From: Gammaproteobacteria bacterium
GTDB taxonomy: Bacteria; Pseudomonadota; Gammaproteobacteria; Steroidobacterales; Foliamicaceae
Reading direction: 5' to 3'
Length of the DNA stretch: 64,000 nucleotides
Assembly: GCA_011523505.1 (NCBI GenBank)
Contig: WTGP01000019.1
Span: forward strand, 76,523 to 140,522
Positions 38,668 to 47,634 of this stretch are shown here, one piece after another (positions within the stretch are counted from its first letter, which is position 1; each line of letters begins with the position of its first letter). A program made the position numbers and the translations under genes. The notes below the pieces were generated by a model. The model was given only the letters and a program-made list of their open reading frames with translations, made no database searches and was not told the origin of the DNA.

Positions 38668-40120
38668 TTCCCCCTTTGCGTGGCGCGTCGGCGCGGCTTT
38701 CGGGCTGATGCTGGTCATGGCCGGCTGCGCCGAGGAACCGGCGCCCGAACCGCAGGCCTACGACCAGGCGCCCGTGGAGCTCCGCGACATCCGCGTGTTC
38801 GTGGAGGCCGCCGGCGCGGTCGAACCGCTGCGCACCGTCGAACTGAAATCCAAGGCTTCCGGCGAGATACTCGCGATCAACGCCGAGAACGGCGATCCGG
38901 TGCAGCGCTCCGCCCTGCTGGTGCGGATCGACAAGCGCATCCCCACCAACAACCTGGCCCAGGCCGAGGCGGCGCTGAAAGCCGCCGAGTCGCGCCAGTC
39001 CATCGCCGAACTGCAGATGGAGCGGGCGGAGAGGCTGGTGGCCGACAACACCATCACCGACAGCGAGTTCGAAGAGACGGCGCTGTCGCTCTCGGAAGCC
39101 GAGGCTCAACTGGTCCGCGCCCGCGTGGACGTCGAAAACGCCCGCATCGCGCTGGACGATACCGACGTGCTGGCGCCGATCGACGGCACCATCATCGAGC
39201 GCAATGTCGAGCCCGGACAGGTCATCTCGTCGCCGACCCAGGACGTGGGCGGCGGCACGCTGCTGTTGCGCATGGCCGATCTGGGCCGGGTCCTGGTGCG
39301 CACCCGCGTGGACGAGACCGACATCGGCAAGATCAACGCAGGGATGCAGGCGCAGGTCAGGGTGGCGGCCTATCCCGCCCGCGAATTCACCGGTTACGTG
39401 GAGAAAATCGAGCCGCTGGCCGTAGTCGAGCAGAACGTCACGATGTTCTCGGTCCTGATTCTGCTCGACAATCCCGACTCGCTGCTGCTGCCGGGCATGA
39501 ACGCCGAAGTTCAGATCAAGATCGCCGAGGAACTCGAGGCGCCCGCCGTGCCGATGGCGGCGCTACGCACCATCGACGACATCGAGGCAACCGCGCACAT
39601 GTTGAACTGGCCGTACAGCAACCTTCACGACGCGGTCATGAAGGAACGGGAAGAGAACGGCGACGGCGGGCAGGCGGACCCGGCGGCAATGTCTGGGTTC
39701 GATTCCGGGAATTTCGCCCGCCAGCAGAACCGGACCGGGCAGCGCCCGCAGCTCAGCCCCGAACAGCGCCAGGCCATGCGCAGGGCCATGGGCGACGCGA
39801 TGCGCAATCAGCCGCGGCGCGTGGGACGGCCCTGGACCGGCGGCGCGCGACCGGGCGGCGGTCCCGGCCGGCGCTTCACGCGGCAGGGGCCGGATTACGA
39901 CTTCAGGGCGGAATACTGGGTGCTGGTCATGCGCGACGACGGACCGGCGCCAGCCTGGGTTCGCACGGGCTTGAGCGACTTCGAGTACTCGGTCGTGCTT
40001 GGGGGGCTTGAAGAAAATGACGAGGTGCTGCTGCTGCCCAGCGCGGGACTCTACGAATCGCAGTCCAACCTGCGCAACTGGATGCGTCGCCGCTCCGGCG
40101 GCCTGCCCGGCATCGGCTAG
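38651..40120 (+). CDS. Periplasmic adaptor lipoprotein (MacA/RND-type) with basic insert
   Basis: A 489-residue adaptor starting at GTG 38651 (GTG 38660 also possible). The signal ends in lipobox VMAGC, so it is probably a lipoprotein. It has split lipoyl halves (EILAINAENGDPVQRSALLV and VLAPIDGTIIERNVEPGQV) around a helical hairpin, then a barrel domain. Unusually, a region of about 100 residues rich in Gln, Arg and Gly (from about 335) sits before the last strands. It overlaps the ATPase gene and ends in a CTAG shared with the stop of the convergent amine oxidase. Confidence 0.85.
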   Translation: MKPVLDSPFAWRVGAAFGLMLVMAGCAEEPAPEPQAYDQAPVELRDIRVFVEAAGAVEPLRTVELKSKASGEILAINAENGDPVQRSALLVRIDKRIPTNNLAQAEAALKAAESRQSIAELQMERAERLVADNTITDSEFEETALSLSEAEAQLVRARVDVENARIALDDTDVLAPIDGTIIERNVEPGQVISSPTQDVGGGTLLLRMADLGRVLVRTRVDETDIGKINAGMQAQVRVAAYPAREFTGYVEKIEPLAVVEQNVTMFSVLILLDNPDSLLLPGMNAEVQIKIAEELEAPAVPMAALRTIDDIEATAHMLNWPYSNLHDAVMKEREENGDGGQADPAAMSGFDSGNFARQQNRTGQRPQLSPEQRQAMRRAMGDAMRNQPRRVGRPWTGGARPGGGPGRRFTRQGPDYDFRAEYWVLVMRDDGPAPAWVRTGLSDFEYSVVLGGLEENDEVLLLPSAGLYESQSNLRNWMRRRSGGLPGIG

Positions 40121-41622
40121 AGGTATTCGAGGATTTCGATAGCGGCGCGTTCGCCGGACTCCATTGCGCCCTCCATGCCGCGATTCAATTGCGCGGTGTG
40201 CTCTCCGGCGAAGTGAATGCGGCCGTGCGGATCGGCGATCGTCCTGGCGAACGCGGTAATCTGACCGGGCTTCCAGTAGGCGTAGGCACCGCCGGCATAG
40301 GGATTGTTGGACCATTTCCACAGGTAGATCGGTTCCAGCGCGTCCTTCAGTGACGGCCGCAGCCGGAACAGTTCCGCCGTCACCTCGGCGATCGCGGCCT
40401 CCTCTTCCATGCGCGCAAGCTTGAGCGCCGAGTGGCCGTTGACGTAGGCCAGGCAGCTGGTCACCGTTTCGGGGCTGCCCGGGTCGTTCTTCAGCGCCAT
40501 GAACCGTCCGGGCAGCGCATCCGTCCACATGCTGGGCGCCATGCCGTCCTGCTCCCAGTAGGGTTGCTTCACCGCGTAGTGGATCTGCGTGCACGGCGTA
40601 TAGCCGAGGTTGTCGATCGCGGCCCTCTGCACGGCCGGCGGTTCGGGATCGAGAGCGATCCTCCGCAGCGCCGCAAAAGGTATGGCAATGATCGCTCGCG
40701 ACGCATGAAGCCGGCGGCCGTCCTCCAGGCTGATCCGCACCCGGCCGCCCTCGTCGGCGATCGCCGCAACGGGGCTGTTCAGCAGCACGTCGCCGGTCAG
40801 GTTGCGCGCCATCGCCTCCGGAATCCGCTGATTGCCGCCTTTCGCCGCGCCTCCCGCGTCCGGCCAGTTCATCTGGTGAAATGCGAAACTGATCGTGTGA
40901 AACATCATCAGGGCGGACAGATCGTGATGATCGGTGCCGTAACCCGAATTGAGTCCCGAACCGAGTTCCACGCCGGCCTCCGCCAGGCCCGCCTCCGTAA
41001 GCACCTCGCCGACCGACCGGTCCCACTCTGCAAACTCCGGCCTCCGCCAGGCGCCCAGGTCCGATTCCGGAAACGGATTGAGTTCGGCATAGAGCTGGTA
41101 GGGAGGCCGCGACGGCGGCATTTGCCGGGCCCACTCCTGCCGGTACGGATTGAGCGCATGGCCGGGCCAGTCGTCCTCGCTGATCAACTGTCCCTGGATG
41201 CAGAACAGCATCTCGCCTTCGCGGGGCTCGGTGCGCGGGCGCATGGGCCCGATCTCGACGCCGTACTGCCGGGCCGCGTTCAGCAGCCGCGCGTAACCTC
41301 CGCCGGCGCCGTTCGCGCCGAGCTCCGGAAACCCGGGAACGATATTGTCGGCAACGGTATGGAGCCGGCCGCCGAACCGCGACGTGGCCTCCACGACCAT
41401 CACGCTTACACCCAGTTCTTCAAGCAGCAGCGCCGCGTTCAGCCCGGCCAGGCCGGCGCCGATCACGATCACTTCCGCATCGAGGCCGCCCCCGGTCTGT
41501 GCGCCCCGCAAGCCGCGCGGCAGCATCCAGGAGCCGGCCAACGCGGCCCCGCCGGCCAGAAACCGCCGGCGCGCAGCGCGCTCGACGATCTCCCGCACTG
41601 CCTTGTTCGTCCTGGGCCTCAT
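40117..41622 (-). CDS. Tat-exported flavin amine oxidase (first of divergent pair)
   Basis: A 501-residue FAD-dependent amine oxidase family protein. It has an RRR-type Tat signal (RRRFLAGG, 18-25), an FAD Rossmann motif VIVIGAGLAGLNA, the flavin-contact segment SRFGGRLHT (81-89), and the C-terminal IHFAGEHTAQLNRGMEGAMESG, where FAD binds near the active site. The start is uncertain (41622 chosen; 41646 possible) and neither has a strong ribosome-binding site. It is divergent from a second member at 41766 that shares the same architecture. The amine substrate is not known. Confidence 0.85.
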   Translation of the reverse strand: MRPRTNKAVREIVERAARRRFLAGGAALAGSWMLPRGLRGAQTGGGLDAEVIVIGAGLAGLNAALLLEELGVSVMVVEATSRFGGRLHTVADNIVPGFPELGANGAGGGYARLLNAARQYGVEIGPMRPRTEPREGEMLFCIQGQLISEDDWPGHALNPYRQEWARQMPPSRPPYQLYAELNPFPESDLGAWRRPEFAEWDRSVGEVLTEAGLAEAGVELGSGLNSGYGTDHHDLSALMMFHTISFAFHQMNWPDAGGAAKGGNQRIPEAMARNLTGDVLLNSPVAAIADEGGRVRISLEDGRRLHASRAIIAIPFAALRRIALDPEPPAVQRAAIDNLGYTPCTQIHYAVKQPYWEQDGMAPSMWTDALPGRFMALKNDPGSPETVTSCLAYVNGHSALKLARMEEEAAIAEVTAELFRLRPSLKDALEPIYLWKWSNNPYAGGAYAYWKPGQITAFARTIADPHGRIHFAGEHTAQLNRGMEGAMESGERAAIEILEYL

Positions 41623-41754
41623 GATCGAGAGTCGAGTTTGCACCATAGGCGGACATGAATCCAGCGCCTGAACCCGGGCCCGCCGTCCACTTGGGGGTTT
41701 TCGGCGGGGCATCCGGAGCGTTCAGTTATATTTCCCGCAGGATCGCTCTACGCC

Positions 41755-41759
41755 GGAGG
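41755..41759 (+). promoter_or_regulatory. Ribosome-binding site deciding the start of the second amine oxidase
   Basis: GGAGG ends six bases before the ATG at 41766, an ideal spacing. This argues for that start rather than the ATG at 41808, which has no comparable site and would leave only a short tail before the Tat arginines. Confidence 0.6.
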
Positions 41760-41765
41760 TGGCAA

Positions 41766-43271
41766 ATGCCCGAGCAAGCACTTCCCGGAAAAACCGGTCG
41801 GGTGTCAATGGACACAGGCGGCTATTCGCGCAGGCGCTTCATCGGCACCGGCGCGTGCGCGCTGGCGGTGGCCGGGCTGCCGGCCGCGGCGCGCGCGGTC
41901 ACGAACTACAAGGGTCATGACGTCATCGTGGTGGGCGCCGGCCTGTCGGGCCTGTACGCCGCCTGCATCCTGCAGGAGCAAGGGCTTGACGTGCTTACGC
42001 TGGAGGGGCGGAACCGGATCGGCGGCCGCGTCTACACGCTCATGGACGTGCCGGGCAAGCCGGAGGCCGGCGGCGAATGGATGGGCGCCAACTACGCCCG
42101 CATGATCGACACGGCCAACAGGCTCGGACTGGAAATGCTGGGCCCCGACGAAGCGAGCGACATTCGCGAGTGGTGCTATCGCATCCGGGGCGAATACATC
42201 CTGGCCTCGGACTGGGAAAGCCATCCGCTCAACCCCACGGAGGGCGACGACCGGCGGATCCTGCCCCACCGCATGCTGTTCGAACTGTCGCACAAGAACA
42301 ATCCGCTGTCGGGCCAGCCCCTGGACGCCTGGATCACGCCGGAGTTCGCGCGCTTCGATATTCCCCAGACGCACTACCTAAAGGAGTATCTCGGTTTCGA
42401 CGACGAAACGATCCGCCTGATGAACGTGGTGATTCATACCGACCACATGGACAACACCTCGGCCCTGCACGAAATGCGCCGCTACGCGGTGGGCGAATTC
42501 AATGCCTCCCGGGCCCTGGCCAACGCCGGCCAGCCCGCCTGGGTGCAGATCAGGGGCGGCAACTCGCGCCTGCCCGAAGCCATGGCCGCATCCCTGAACA
42601 ACCCGGTGGAACTGAACAAGACCGTCTACGCTTTCGAGGACAAGGGCGAGGAGGTGACCGTGCATTGCATGGACGGCACCCGCTATACCGCCCGCCAGGT
42701 CATCTGCTCGATGCCCTGGCCGGTCCTGCGCAAGGTCAAGTTCACGCCGCGCCTGCCGGCGCGCATGGAGCGGGCGATCGACGAAATCGACTACGGCACC
42801 TCCATACAGGTGCACTTCCTGCTCAAGAAGAACTTCTGGGAGCTGGACGAAATGCCCGGCAGCATGTGGACCGACGAACCGTTCGAGCGCTTCGGCGTCC
42901 ATCACCGCGGACCGAACGGCGAGGCGACCTCGGCGGTCGCCTTCATCAACGGCAACGAAGCCTACAAGTACGACTTCATGAGCGACGATCAGGTCAGCGA
43001 ATACACCATGCGGGAGCTCGAGCGGGTGCGGCCCTCGCTCAAGGGCGCGCTCGAACCGATCGGGATCCAGTCCTGCCATCGCGAAGTTCACGGCGGCGGG
43101 GACTGGGTGTTCTGGCGCCCCGGCCAGGTCGGACAGTTCGCCGCCCACATGCGCGAAGCCCACGGCAATATTCATTTCGCCGGAGAACACACGGCCCTGA
43201 TGGAGCGCGGCATGGAAGGCGCCTTCGAGTCGGGCGAGCGCGCGGCGGTGGACGCGCTGCTCCGTTCCTGA
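41766..43271 (+). CDS. Tat-exported flavin amine oxidase (second of divergent pair)
   Basis: A 501-residue flavin amine oxidase with a Tat signal SRRRFIGTG (21-29), FAD motif VGAGLSGLYAA (57-67), NRIGGRVYT and the C-terminal IHFAGEHTALMERGMEGAFESG. It is clearly paralogous to the divergent gene at 40117-41622, with the same length and the same signal type. The start follows a strong GGAGG site. It is followed after 8 bp by the CpcT/CpeT-like gene, with which it is probably cotranscribed. Confidence 0.87.
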   Translation: MPEQALPGKTGRVSMDTGGYSRRRFIGTGACALAVAGLPAAARAVTNYKGHDVIVVGAGLSGLYAACILQEQGLDVLTLEGRNRIGGRVYTLMDVPGKPEAGGEWMGANYARMIDTANRLGLEMLGPDEASDIREWCYRIRGEYILASDWESHPLNPTEGDDRRILPHRMLFELSHKNNPLSGQPLDAWITPEFARFDIPQTHYLKEYLGFDDETIRLMNVVIHTDHMDNTSALHEMRRYAVGEFNASRALANAGQPAWVQIRGGNSRLPEAMAASLNNPVELNKTVYAFEDKGEEVTVHCMDGTRYTARQVICSMPWPVLRKVKFTPRLPARMERAIDEIDYGTSIQVHFLLKKNFWELDEMPGSMWTDEPFERFGVHHRGPNGEATSAVAFINGNEAYKYDFMSDDQVSEYTMRELERVRPSLKGALEPIGIQSCHREVHGGGDWVFWRPGQVGQFAAHMREAHGNIHFAGEHTALMERGMEGAFESGERAAVDALLRS

Positions 43272-43279
43272 GTCCCGCC

Positions 43280-44302
43280 ATGAGAGTTCTGCTCTTGGCG
43301 CTCCTGTGCGCTCCATTGGCCGCGGCCGCGGCGCCCGAGAATGATCCGTTCGCGCGCGACCTGCTCGTCCTCACCGACTGGTTCGAAGGCGAGTTTGACA
43401 ACGAGGAGCAGCGCTGGTTCCAGGCCGACCCGCGTTCGAATACGCCCGAGGACGAACGGCATGTGCGCGTGCATGCGACGCACAAGCGCATCAACGCGCC
43501 GGAGTTCGGCGAGCACGTGTTTTACGTGGAGGAGTACACCCACGACGACCCCCAGAGGGTCTACCGCCAGCGCCTGGTGATCTTTTCGTCGGCCCCGGAG
43601 GAGGGCGGGATCCGCATGCGGCAGGGCTTCTTCAATGAGCCGGAGCGCTTTCTGGGCGCCCAGCACAATCCCGGCCTGTTCGACGATCTCACAACTGAGG
43701 ACGCATTTTTCCTGGACGAGTGCGATGTCTACTGGAAGCGCGTGGCCGGGCAGTTCGAAGGCGGCATGCGGCCGAAAGCCTGCGTTTTCGGCGACGGCGA
43801 GTTGCGCCGTTATGCAGTCCACGATCTCTATCTTTCCGAGACCAAGTACTGGCGAGTGGATTCCACCTTCCTGGTCGCCGACGACAGCCTTCACATCGGG
43901 ATGCCGGCGGACCAACCCTTCGAGTTGCGCCGCGTGAAACGCTTTACCTGCGGCATCACGTTCGACCCGCGCGGCCCCGAACCCCAGGAAATCACGGACA
44001 TTTCGCTGCACAGCCAAGGCGGATCGGCCGACGTAACGCGGGAACGTGATGGCCAGCAATTCACGCTCCTGATGCGCGACAAGGAATACCCGTATTACTC
44101 CACCCGGCCGGATTTCATCTATTTCTCGATCCGCCGCAAGGGCGAACTCGCCTCGGTCGTGTTTACCGTCAACGACCCGGACTCGCGATCGCTGGGCGTC
44201 AACACCGGCGAGCTTCTGGCGTATTGCTACCGGGACGGCTACGAATTCCGCGAGTCGCTGGAGGAGTTGACGATCGACTACCTCGAGCAGGAAACGCGCT
44301 AG
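43280..44302 (+). CDS. CpcT/CpeT-like exported protein
   Basis: A 340-residue protein with a Sec signal (cleavage near AAAAA, residues 15-19). The mature part resembles the CpcT/CpeT chromophore-lyase family: it opens with a helix and LTDWFEGEFDNEEQ, the family's hallmark start, and continues with FYVEEYTHDDPQRVYRQRL, a CDVYW segment and a later Cys in RPKACVF. Cyanobacterial members attach bilins to phycobiliproteins; homologues in non-phototrophs are uncharacterised. A C-terminal part of about 120 residues exceeds the usual family length. The gene ends in a CTAG shared with the convergent priA stop. Confidence 0.6.
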   Translation: MRVLLLALLCAPLAAAAAPENDPFARDLLVLTDWFEGEFDNEEQRWFQADPRSNTPEDERHVRVHATHKRINAPEFGEHVFYVEEYTHDDPQRVYRQRLVIFSSAPEEGGIRMRQGFFNEPERFLGAQHNPGLFDDLTTEDAFFLDECDVYWKRVAGQFEGGMRPKACVFGDGELRRYAVHDLYLSETKYWRVDSTFLVADDSLHIGMPADQPFELRRVKRFTCGITFDPRGPEPQEITDISLHSQGGSADVTRERDGQQFTLLMRDKEYPYYSTRPDFIYFSIRRKGELASVVFTVNDPDSRSLGVNTGELLAYCYRDGYEFRESLEELTIDYLEQETR

Positions 44303-46500
44303 CCGATCTCGGCGGGGTCGACATCCACTGACCAATTCACACGGCGCGTACGCCTGAGTTCGCGCACCGCCGGCATCCAGCGTCCGAGGAAAGCCTGAAG
44401 GCGGGCGCGATCGGGCGAGCGCGCCAGCAGGTGCGCGTGGTTGCGGTCGCGCCTGCGTTCCATCAGGGCGGGGGCAGGACCCAGCACCTCCACAGCGGAC
44501 CCGGCGCCGTTTTCCGGGGCGGCCGCTTTCGCCCGATCGAGGAACTCGCGGGCGCTCGCCGCTTCCGGCGCATTGGCCCGCAGCACGGCCAGGTGCGCGA
44601 ACGGCGGCCAGCCGCTGAGCCGGCGCAGGTCCAGCGCCGAGGCGGCAAAGCCGCCGTAACCCTCCTTCAGCAACTGGCGAAGCAGGGGGTGCTCGGGGAA
44701 GCGGGTCTGCAGTACCAGCAGGCCGGGCCGCTCGCGCCGCCCCGCCCTGCCGGCAACCTGCACCAGCGTCTGCGCCAGGCGTTCGGGCCCGCGGAATTCC
44801 TGGGAAAACATGCCCTGGTCGGCGTCGATCACCCCCACCAGCCCCAGGCTCGGGAAGTCATGGCCCTTGGTGAGCATCTGGGTGCCGAGCAGGATACGGT
44901 AGTGCCGCTCGCGAATGCCGCCCAGGATGTTCTCCAGCCTGCGCCGGCCGCGAACGTTGTCGCGGTCCATGCGGGCCACCGGAAAGTCCTCGAAGCGCGC
45001 CTGAAGTTCCTCCTCCAGCCGTTCCGTTCCGCGCCCTATGGTCTGAAGCGGCGAGCCGCAGTTCTCGCAGACTGGAGGCGGGCGGCGTCTGGCGCCGCAG
45101 TGGTGACAGAGCAGCAGGTCGCGCCTGCGATAGAACACCAGGCGGGCGTCGCAGTGGCTGCATTCTTCCGACCGGCGGCAGTCCGGACACATCAGCACCG
45201 GCGCGAAACCGCGGCGGTTGAGATACAGCAGCACTTGCGAACCCGACTCGAGCTGCTCGGACATGGCCTGGAGAAGCGGTGCGCTCAGGCCATGCTCCGG
45301 CGGGTGCCGGTTGAGGTCCACCAGCCGGGCCAGCGGAGGCCGCGATCCGGTGACCTTCTTCGTCAGCCGCGGGTGCGTATAGCGCCCTCTTTGCACGTTC
45401 AGCAGGGACTCCAGCGCCGGCGTGGCGGAACCCAGCACGACCGGAATCCCGGCCCTGGATGCGCGCATGACCGCCAGGTCGCGGGCCTGGTAGCGGAAGC
45501 CGTCCTGCTGCTTGTAGGACGGATCGTGCTCTTCGTCCACCACGATCAGGCCCAGTTCGCGGCAGGGCACGAACACGGCGGAGCGCGTGCCGACCACCAG
45601 CCGCGCCCGCCCGGCGCGGGCGTCCGCCCAGGCGTTCAGGCGCTCGCCGTCGCCCAGGCCCGAATGCAGCACCGCCGCGGGCACGCGGAATCGGGCCTTC
45701 AGCCGCTCGGCCAGCTGCGGCGTCAGCCCGATTTCCGGCGCCAGCAGCAGGCATTGCCGGCCCGAGGCCAGCACCTGTTCCACGAGGTGCAGATAGACCT
45801 CCGTCTTGCCGCTGGCCGTAACGCCATCGAGCAAATGACAGGCATAGCCCCGGTCCATCGGCATGGCGTTCACCGCGGCGGACTGCTCGCGGCTCAGCGC
45901 AAGCGGTTCCTCGCGCAGCATCACCGCCGGTTCCGGGATTTCCCGTTCGAAGGATTCGGCCAGCCCCTTCTCTTCAAGGATCCGGACAATCCTCCGCCAG
46001 TCGCGAGCACGCGAGGCAAGCGCCCGCTCCGCCAGGCCGCCGCGCCCGGCCGCCAGCAGTTGTTCGAGCAGTTCGCGCTGCCTTGGCGCGCGCGCCGGAA
46101 GTTCCGGCGCTACGCCCAAGGCTTTCCCGCAGGCCCGCCAGAACGAAGGAGGAGTCGGCAGTTGGCCGCCGCGGCGCAATTGCTGCGGCAGCGCGTAGGC
46201 GAGGACCTGCCCGAGCGGATGGCAGTAGTAGTTCGCGGCCCAGCGAAGCACTTCCAGGGTCACCGGGTCCCAGAGCGGCTCGGCATCCAGCACCTCCAAC
46301 ACCGGCCGCAGTCGTTCGGCGGGCACGTCCGACGCGTCGAGGTGCTTGATCACGAAACCGGTGCGCTTGCCCTTGCCCAGGGGCGCCGAAACACGCCCCC
46401 CCACGGGGGGAACGGGTCCCTCGGCGGGCGCGAGATAGTCCAGCAAGGGGGCCGCGAAGCGCGGCCCCACCGCTACCCTCAGGAGAGATCCGGACGACAT
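44299..46500 (-). CDS. priA: Primosomal protein N' (replication restart helicase)
   Basis: PriA reloads the replisome at stalled forks. The 733-residue protein (E. coli 732) has the 3'-OH-binding N-domain, Walker A GVTASGKTE, the DEEHD box, and the zinc region with four CxxC pairs (CPDC, CSHC, CHHC, CENC). GTEWLEEEL-like motifs follow as GTERLEEEL, with QMLTKGHDFP and VAGRAGR of the C-terminal helicase half. It is transcribed towards the amine-oxidase island. Confidence 0.97.
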   Translation of the reverse strand: MSSGSLLRVAVGPRFAAPLLDYLAPAEGPVPPVGGRVSAPLGKGKRTGFVIKHLDASDVPAERLRPVLEVLDAEPLWDPVTLEVLRWAANYYCHPLGQVLAYALPQQLRRGGQLPTPPSFWRACGKALGVAPELPARAPRQRELLEQLLAAGRGGLAERALASRARDWRRIVRILEEKGLAESFEREIPEPAVMLREEPLALSREQSAAVNAMPMDRGYACHLLDGVTASGKTEVYLHLVEQVLASGRQCLLLAPEIGLTPQLAERLKARFRVPAAVLHSGLGDGERLNAWADARAGRARLVVGTRSAVFVPCRELGLIVVDEEHDPSYKQQDGFRYQARDLAVMRASRAGIPVVLGSATPALESLLNVQRGRYTHPRLTKKVTGSRPPLARLVDLNRHPPEHGLSAPLLQAMSEQLESGSQVLLYLNRRGFAPVLMCPDCRRSEECSHCDARLVFYRRRDLLLCHHCGARRRPPPVCENCGSPLQTIGRGTERLEEELQARFEDFPVARMDRDNVRGRRRLENILGGIRERHYRILLGTQMLTKGHDFPSLGLVGVIDADQGMFSQEFRGPERLAQTLVQVAGRAGRRERPGLLVLQTRFPEHPLLRQLLKEGYGGFAASALDLRRLSGWPPFAHLAVLRANAPEAASAREFLDRAKAAAPENGAGSAVEVLGPAPALMERRRDRNHAHLLARSPDRARLQAFLGRWMPAVRELRRTRRVNWSVDVDPAEIG

Positions 46501-46560
46501 GACCGGAGCATATCCCGGACTTTGCGGCTGGCGCAGTTCAATAAAGAGGCGCGTTCCGCC

Positions 46561-47055
46561 CTATTGCACTACGTCGGCGTTCCAGTTCTCGGTCGGGCGC
46601 TCGATGATGTTGATCATCATGCCGTCCGGATCGCGGCAGGTCATTTCCAGCTGGCGCAACGTATGCACGGCGAGCAGTTGCGGTTCGCACACGACCTCGC
46701 CGCCCAGTTCCACGATGCGGTCGCGCACCGCGTGGATGTCCGTCGCGAAGAACACCATACAGCCTTCGCCCAGGTTGGCTCCCCGGTTCTCGCGTCGGAA
46801 CGCCGGGGGTGAAGGCTTCGCCTCGAACAGGCCCACCATTCCGAAGTTGAGTTCGTCGGCCTTCACGATCTCGTAGCGGATCACGCTGTCTTCCGGGACC
46901 CCGATCAGGGCATGCCCCACCTTGTGCTCAAGCACTCCATTGGCATAGACCTCGCGGTAGCCGAGGGCCTCCCTGTAGAAGCGGACCGATTTTTCCAGGT
47001 CGGATACGAAGATGGCGGTGCGCACGATGCGGCTGACTTGTGGCGTGTCGTTCAC
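46561..47055 (-). CDS. VOC family protein (tandem copy 2)
   Basis: A 164-residue VOC protein. It opens with VNDTPQVSRIVRTAIFVSDLEKSVRFYREALGY, nearly the same as the neighbour at 47133-47612, and ends TCRDPDGMMINIIERP, where the metal-ligand position is Asn rather than Glu. The GTG at 47055 is chosen because GGGAGG lies six bases upstream; the paralogue starts at the same residue with ATG. The stop is 58 bp from priA. Function is unknown beyond the superfamily. Confidence 0.82.
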   Translation of the reverse strand: MNDTPQVSRIVRTAIFVSDLEKSVRFYREALGYREVYANGVLEHKVGHALIGVPEDSVIRYEIVKADELNFGMVGLFEAKPSPPAFRRENRGANLGEGCMVFFATDIHAVRDRIVELGGEVVCEPQLLAVHTLRQLEMTCRDPDGMMINIIERPTENWNADVVQ

Positions 47056-47061
47056 GTTGGA

Positions 47062-47067
47062 CCTCCC
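47062..47067 (-). promoter_or_regulatory. Ribosome-binding site deciding a GTG start
   Basis: On the minus strand GGGAGG lies six bases before the GTG at 47055. It selects that codon over a TTG six codons upstream, and matches the start of the neighbouring paralogue. Confidence 0.6.
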
Positions 47068-47132
47068 TTGCAAAACAAGGGCGCCAGATTAACGCCAAAT
47101 CGCTCCCAGGCGCATGCGCGCCAGGTACCAGG

Positions 47133-47612
47133 CTAGAAGTCGGAGGGGCGTTCGATGAGGTTGATCAGCATGCCGTCGGGATCGCGGCAGGTCATCTCCA
47201 GGGACCCGGGGCCGGTGCCGCGCACGACCAGCCGCTGCGGCTCGCATACGATCTCGGCGCCCATGTCCACCAGGCGGTTGCGGACCGCGCGAATGTCCGT
47301 GGTCAACAGCACCAGACAGCCTTCTCCGATATTCACGCCCCCGCTGGCGCGGCTGACCTTCGGCGGAGACGGCTTGACTTCGAACATGCCGATCATTCCG
47401 AAGTTAGGCCCCTCGGCCTTGACGATTTCGTAGCGAATCGCCGAATCCTCGGGCACGCCGAGCAGGGCGTGCGCGACCTTGTGGGTCAGTACCCCGCCGC
47501 TGTAGACCTCGTGGTAGCCCAGGCCCTGCTTGTAGAAGCGCGACGACCGGTCGAGGTCGGAAACAAAGAGTGCGGTGCGCACCAGGCGGCTGACTTGCGG
47601 TGTGTCGTTCAT
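47133..47612 (-). CDS. VOC family protein (tandem copy 1)
   Basis: A 159-residue VOC-fold protein beginning MNDTPQVSRLVRTALFVSDLDRSS. It shares HALLGVPEDSAIRYEIVKAE, FGMIGMFEVKPSPP and TCRDPDGMLINLIERP with its downstream neighbour, so the two arose by tandem duplication. The closing strand has Asn where many metal-dependent members have Glu. It lies 22 bp after pntB on the same strand and may be cotranscribed with the transhydrogenase genes. The substrate is unknown. Confidence 0.82.
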   Translation of the reverse strand: MNDTPQVSRLVRTALFVSDLDRSSRFYKQGLGYHEVYSGGVLTHKVAHALLGVPEDSAIRYEIVKAEGPNFGMIGMFEVKPSPPKVSRASGGVNIGEGCLVLLTTDIRAVRNRLVDMGAEIVCEPQRLVVRGTGPGSLEMTCRDPDGMLINLIERPSDF

Positions 47613-47634
47613 GATGGTTCTCCCGTTCCCGGGG

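Noticed and set aside
44431-46812. A 793-codon plus-strand open frame
   Set aside because: Antisense to priA, which carries all helicase and zinc motifs.
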